A stretch of 57,754 nt of DNA, taken from [Eubacterium] yurii subsp. margaretiae ATCC 43715 (GTDB lineage: Bacteria > Bacillota > Clostridia > Peptostreptococcales > Filifactoraceae). The notes below the pieces were generated by a model. The model saw only the letters and a list, made by a program, of their open reading frames with translations, was not told the origin of the DNA and made no database searches. Where the stretch lies: contig GL405246.1 in assembly GCA_000146855.1 (NCBI GenBank), forward strand, positions 2,292,574 through 2,350,327, read 5' to 3'. The position numbers and the translations under genes were made by a program. Shown here one piece after another: positions 54,894 to 57,754 of this stretch (position 1 is the stretch's first letter; each line of letters starts with the position of its first letter).

Positions 54894-55697
54894 TCACATA
54901 TCTGCATTATCATAAGCATAAATGCAAAGTCTATTGTTATAATGGTAGACCATTGGAATAAATATCTTAAATATTCCGGTCATATATTTTTTCATCTCAT
55001 CGGTAAAGTTGATATAGCCTATTTGTTTTAGTTTAGGATTGAGTGCTACTATCTCATCTCCCCTTTTCACACCGAAGAGATATTCTGAATCTGTATGTTT
55101 TACAGCCTTATTGCTCTTTGCATGCTTTACCAAAGCCTTTGAAAGACAATCTATCTGAGCCTCAAAACTGTCAAAATTATCTGTTAATATATACAAAAAT
55201 TTCTTTACATCTTCAGCTGGCAAATACATCAATACACCCTCTGAGATAATAAGGAGTTTTTCACCCCTTGTATCGACTTCCTTAACCCAAGTCTCATCAA
55301 GCAGGGACTTTGGAATAGACCTTACCCTGTCATTTGGCTCAAAAAATTTTGACCTAAGCTTGATGACATCAGGAAAATCAACATCATACCAATGTATCTT
55401 GCCATTGTCTATCCTGTCAAACCTTGTATCAAGCCCACTACCTATGGAAACTATATGGCAGGTAGGATATTTTTCTATAAATTTTCTTATTTCACTGTCC
55501 ATCAGCTTTGCCCTTGAAAGTATGCCGTAGTAGTTTTTCTTCTCACTTTGAAACTTGCTAAAATCATAATCTATCTGCTGAGTAATCTCGTAAGACTTCT
55601 TATCCTTAAGTATTGAGTTTTGCTCCTTGTAGTCTCTTGCTCTGACATCAAGAGTTATAAGCAAAGTCTCCATTACACCGTCCAATTTTACCTTCAT
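54894..55697 (-). CDS. SAM-dependent methyltransferase, leucine carboxyl methyltransferase family
   Basis: 267 residues of the LCM/PPM1/TcmP family, which O-methylates small molecules or carboxylates. The SAM-binding motif is VSIGSGLDTRFDRI (about 84-97), the acidic strand WYDVDFPDVI follows, and LLIISEGVLMYLP is the third conserved strand. The N-terminal segment ITLDVRARDYK...LKDKKSYEI is also typical. GGGAGG precedes the ATG at 55697. Neighbouring genes give no clue to the substrate. Confidence 0.85.
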   Translation of the reverse strand: MKVKLDGVMETLLITLDVRARDYKEQNSILKDKKSYEITQQIDYDFSKFQSEKKNYYGILSRAKLMDSEIRKFIEKYPTCHIVSIGSGLDTRFDRIDNGKIHWYDVDFPDVIKLRSKFFEPNDRVRSIPKSLLDETWVKEVDTRGEKLLIISEGVLMYLPAEDVKKFLYILTDNFDSFEAQIDCLSKALVKHAKSNKAVKHTDSEYLFGVKRGDEIVALNPKLKQIGYINFTDEMKKYMTGIFKIFIPMVYHYNNRLCIYAYDNADM

Positions 55698-55719
55698 TAT
55701 TGCCTCCCTTTTATATTAA

Positions 55720-55844
55720 TACTATTCTCTATTTAATCTTTGGATAAGCTTTATCAATAGTTATTAAAAAAATAGAATATAATGTATGAATTTATTCTAA
55801 ATGCACTGAAAATACTTTATCCATTAATTTATTAGATTTTAGTA
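55720..55844. repeat. R1 repeat, copy 8
   Basis: 125 bp from TACTATTCTCTATTTAATC to TTATTAGATTTTAGTA, in near full-length agreement with the copy at 41065. A diverged R2-like stretch beginning ATACTAATCACCGTTTATAA follows at about 55899. Confidence 0.8.
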
Positions 55845-56110
55845 TAAAAGCTGGAATATCAGCTAATAAATTTACTCTGATTATAAATATGAAATATGAT
55901 ACTAATCACCGTTTATAATGTCATATATTTAAACTTATTGAAATATTATTTTTTTAGTTTTCAACAACTCATCCTTAATATATTTTAGGACTATTTAATT
56001 GGATTTTAGTTTGAATATGAATATGATATATGTCGTCATCTTCATATTTTATCATTCATCATTAAAAATCATTAGTGATATTATATCACAAAAGTAAGAA
56101 AATACAAAAA
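55845..56110. other. intergenic with R2-like debris
   Basis: AT-rich. An R2-like left half lies at about 55899-55950, and an R1/R2-type right end (GGATTTTAGTTTGAAT) at about 56000. No gene seen. Confidence 0.35.
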
Positions 56111-56142
56111 AATATCTGTTAGAGTTTCCCCCAACAGATATT
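56111..56142 (-). terminator. terminator of the NlpC/P60 gene
   Basis: Perfect 10-bp stem AATATCTGTT (56111-56120) / AACAGATATT (56133-56142). Followed on the minus strand by a T run. Confidence 0.92.
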
Positions 56143-56180
56143 ATATTTCTTTTTTATATTTTACTCTTTTTTATCTAAGA

Positions 56181-57401
56181 TTATTCTACTCTTGTACCAA
56201 ATAGGAACTGTCTACCTGATAGACTTGCTACTTCTACAGATCTTCCCGGTCTTGGAGCATGTATCATCATACCGTCGCCAATGTATATTCCAACGTGTCC
56301 AGGGAAGTGTACAAGGTCCCCTGCTCTAAGGTTGCCATATGATACTCTTCGTCCTACATTTACTTGTTCATAAGTTGTTCTTGGAAGATATACTCCTCTT
56401 CTTGCATATACATATTGTGTAAATCCTGAGCAGTCAAATCCTGCAGGGCTTGTTCCACCCCATACATAAGGTACGCCTATATATTGATATGCTATTTGAA
56501 GAACGCCAGGTATTCTTGGCTTTGTTCCTACTACTATTACCTTGTTTACAGGTGCTTTTATAACTTTTTCACTTATTACATCAGACTTTACAAACTCTCC
56601 GTTTATCTCAGTAATCTTGCTTTGAACGGATTTCACCCCGTCTGAACCTGCAGTCTTTATCATCATGTCATCTTCGTACATATTATCGTCATATACTGTA
56701 GTGACACCTTTTTTAACAGGTTTTTCAGATGTCCCTGTATATGTTACCTTGACATCAAAATTTACCTTTGCAGCTTCTTCATTTGCAGTTATGTGAGACA
56801 TAGCCTGATTGTAGTTATATATCTTATCTACAGGCACACTATCAGCCTCTATCAATGCTACCGTACTTATTATTTCTGCTTTTGCATCCTTCTTACCCTT
56901 TGTATACTTTTCTTTTACAGACTCAAGTATGCTGTTCATAGATTCCTTAGAGTCTATAGCAAAGGCAATACCTTGGTCAGTCTTTAGGATATACGCCGGT
57001 TTATTTACTGTAAGCACTGAAGACACTATTACCTTAAGGTCGTCAGCATTTATCAGCTTGTTGTTTCCCAATTTTCCTTCCACGAACTTAATGTCCATGT
57101 CATACTTAATATCATCGCCGTTGAGTACTCTCAAATCCTTGTCCAAAGAAGAAAGTACATTTTCTATTTGCTTAGGATTCTTAGTAAATCCTATGTGGTT
57201 TCCATTTACAAGTACCTGATACCCTACTCCTGGTTTTGTGATAGCAAGTGTAGCTCCTATCATAAGTGTGGCACAAATCACCATCAAATATACCCTGTTT
57301 TGTTTCAATCTCTTAGCCAACAAACTAAAATTCTGTCTTGAAAGATTCCCTGATAAAGCGGAAGTTCTGCCGTATCCCCTTACATCATTGTCTTTAATCA
57401 T
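56181..57401 (-). CDS. G5 and NlpC/P60 domain cell-wall hydrolase
   Basis: Peptidoglycan endopeptidase of 406 residues, exported or membrane-anchored. A cytoplasmic basic stretch (about 1-35) precedes one membrane helix (about 37-55). A mixed domain follows (about 60-215), then a G5 domain (about 220-290, TYTGTSEKPVKKGVTTVYDD through KVIVVGTK), then the NlpC/P60 domain (about 295-406) with catalytic C324 in FDCSGFTQYV, H369 in PGHVGIYIG and H381 in MMIHAPRPG. The domain order matches Rpf/YabE-like wall hydrolases of clostridia. GGAGGC precedes the ATG. It has a long hairpin-rich leader and neighbours the candidate origin. Confidence 0.92.
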   Translation of the reverse strand: MIKDNDVRGYGRTSALSGNLSRQNFSLLAKRLKQNRVYLMVICATLMIGATLAITKPGVGYQVLVNGNHIGFTKNPKQIENVLSSLDKDLRVLNGDDIKYDMDIKFVEGKLGNNKLINADDLKVIVSSVLTVNKPAYILKTDQGIAFAIDSKESMNSILESVKEKYTKGKKDAKAEIISTVALIEADSVPVDKIYNYNQAMSHITANEEAAKVNFDVKVTYTGTSEKPVKKGVTTVYDDNMYEDDMMIKTAGSDGVKSVQSKITEINGEFVKSDVISEKVIKAPVNKVIVVGTKPRIPGVLQIAYQYIGVPYVWGGTSPAGFDCSGFTQYVYARRGVYLPRTTYEQVNVGRRVSYGNLRAGDLVHFPGHVGIYIGDGMMIHAPRPGRSVEVASLSGRQFLFGTRVE

Positions 57402-57549
57402 CTTTAAACTGCCTCCATAATCTGAAAATGCGGTACACCCCTTGTATATTGACCGCTTCGTATTCGTACTGATTGCCCGTAAAGCAATAATATTTTACAA
57501 TAGTGCTCTTAAATAAATATTAAATATCTCTTACTATCGGCTTATTATA
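57402..57549 (-). promoter_or_regulatory. structured leader of the NlpC/P60 gene
   Basis: On the minus strand a TATAAT box (57549-57544) would start a transcript of about 135 nt before the gene. Within it are hairpins ATTGC/GCAAT (ATTGCTTTACGGGCAAT) and GCGGT...ACCGC enclosing TACA/TGTA. I compared it with the c-di-AMP (ydaO) class often seen before wall hydrolase genes and could not find that core. Confidence 0.45.
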
Positions 57550-57754
57550 CCACAAAAATTACAAAAAAGAAACAAAAATATTAAATTTGTTTTAAATTTT
57601 ATCCACAGACTTATCCACAAAACTATCAACTTATCCACAGTTATCCACAGAATAAAAGATAAAATATTAAAAAATTTCATTTTTTTTCAAAAAATATGGC
57701 AAAAATATATGTTATAATATACATAAAAAATAAATTACGAATTTTAATAAATAA
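57541..57754. other. candidate chromosomal replication origin (oriC)
   Basis: Four perfect DnaA boxes TTATCCACA in the same orientation, at 57599-57607, 57611-57619, 57631-57639 and 57641-57649, are followed by very AT-rich DNA that could be the unwinding region. A TATAAT at 57713-57718 could be part of a promoter for a plus-strand gene beyond the window edge, by analogy dnaA. Genes to the left are mostly on the minus strand, as expected for the leading strand of a leftward fork. Confidence 0.7.

Noticed and set aside
1..57754. tRNA, rRNA or transposase genes
   Set aside because: None seen on either strand; the mobile elements found are all non-coding.

Overview
The window is one contiguous chromosomal piece of an AT-rich Gram-positive anaerobe. 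The ribosome binding sites are AGGAGG-like, promoters are sigma-A-like, and there are CIRCE/HrcA control, RNase Y, GatD/MurT lipid II amidation and a meso-DAP dehydrogenase. The Cas9 (1391 aa, type II-A) and the general gene set recall oral Peptostreptococcaceae of the Eubacterium yurii / Peptoanaerobacter type. That identification comes from memory and was not searched.

Layout. 0.5-8 kb: ddh (+), then minus-strand genes for an acyl-ACP thioesterase, the peptide/pyruvate carrier CstA with a long leader, an S-layer-homology/Ig-like surface protein, and rpsU-yqeY. 8.5-12.6 kb (+): an S1-domain protein, then directly a TPP riboswitch with its terminator, a thiamine-precursor ABC transporter (thiZXY) and, beyond a nested repeat insertion, thiW. 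12.9-17.3 kb (-): sucrose use (fructokinase, sucrose-6-P hydrolase, PTS EIIBC). 18-24 kb (+): a MATE exporter, an unrecognised secreted protein with three copies of an ~81-residue module, and CIRCE-controlled clpB. 24.4-33.1 kb: an orphan SUKH-like gene, a 17-repeat CRISPR array, and csn2-cas2-cas1-cas9, all minus. A tracrRNA lies on the plus strand upstream of cas9. Converging on it is an unidentified ~200-nt structured RNA with its own promoter.

33-45 kb: a LacI-type regulator, rpmE (with an apparent homopolymer frameshift), udk, divergent gatD/murT, rny, a cupin, lon with a lysine-rich tail, and an isolated MacB-core-like protein. 45-52.6 kb: an AraC-regulated transport cluster consisting of two ABC exporter-fold half transporters plus an ECF-type S-T-A module, with a 16-bp tandem operator upstream of its promoter. 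52.9-57.4 kb: ilvD, an LCM-family methyltransferase and a G5/NlpC-P60 hydrolase. The right edge carries four TTATCCACA DnaA boxes in AT-rich DNA, a candidate oriC. The predominance of minus-strand genes to its left fits a leftward replication fork.

Intergenic DNA is seeded with short repeats with terminal inverted repeats. R1 is ~125 bp with TACTA termini. R2 is ~115 bp. R3 is up to 226 bp with CTCAACTTTCCCAC termini and one 7-bp target duplication. One R1 copy sits inside an R3 copy, and R2 is probably inserted into an R1 copy, so these look like MITE families that have moved. No tRNA, rRNA or transposase gene was seen.
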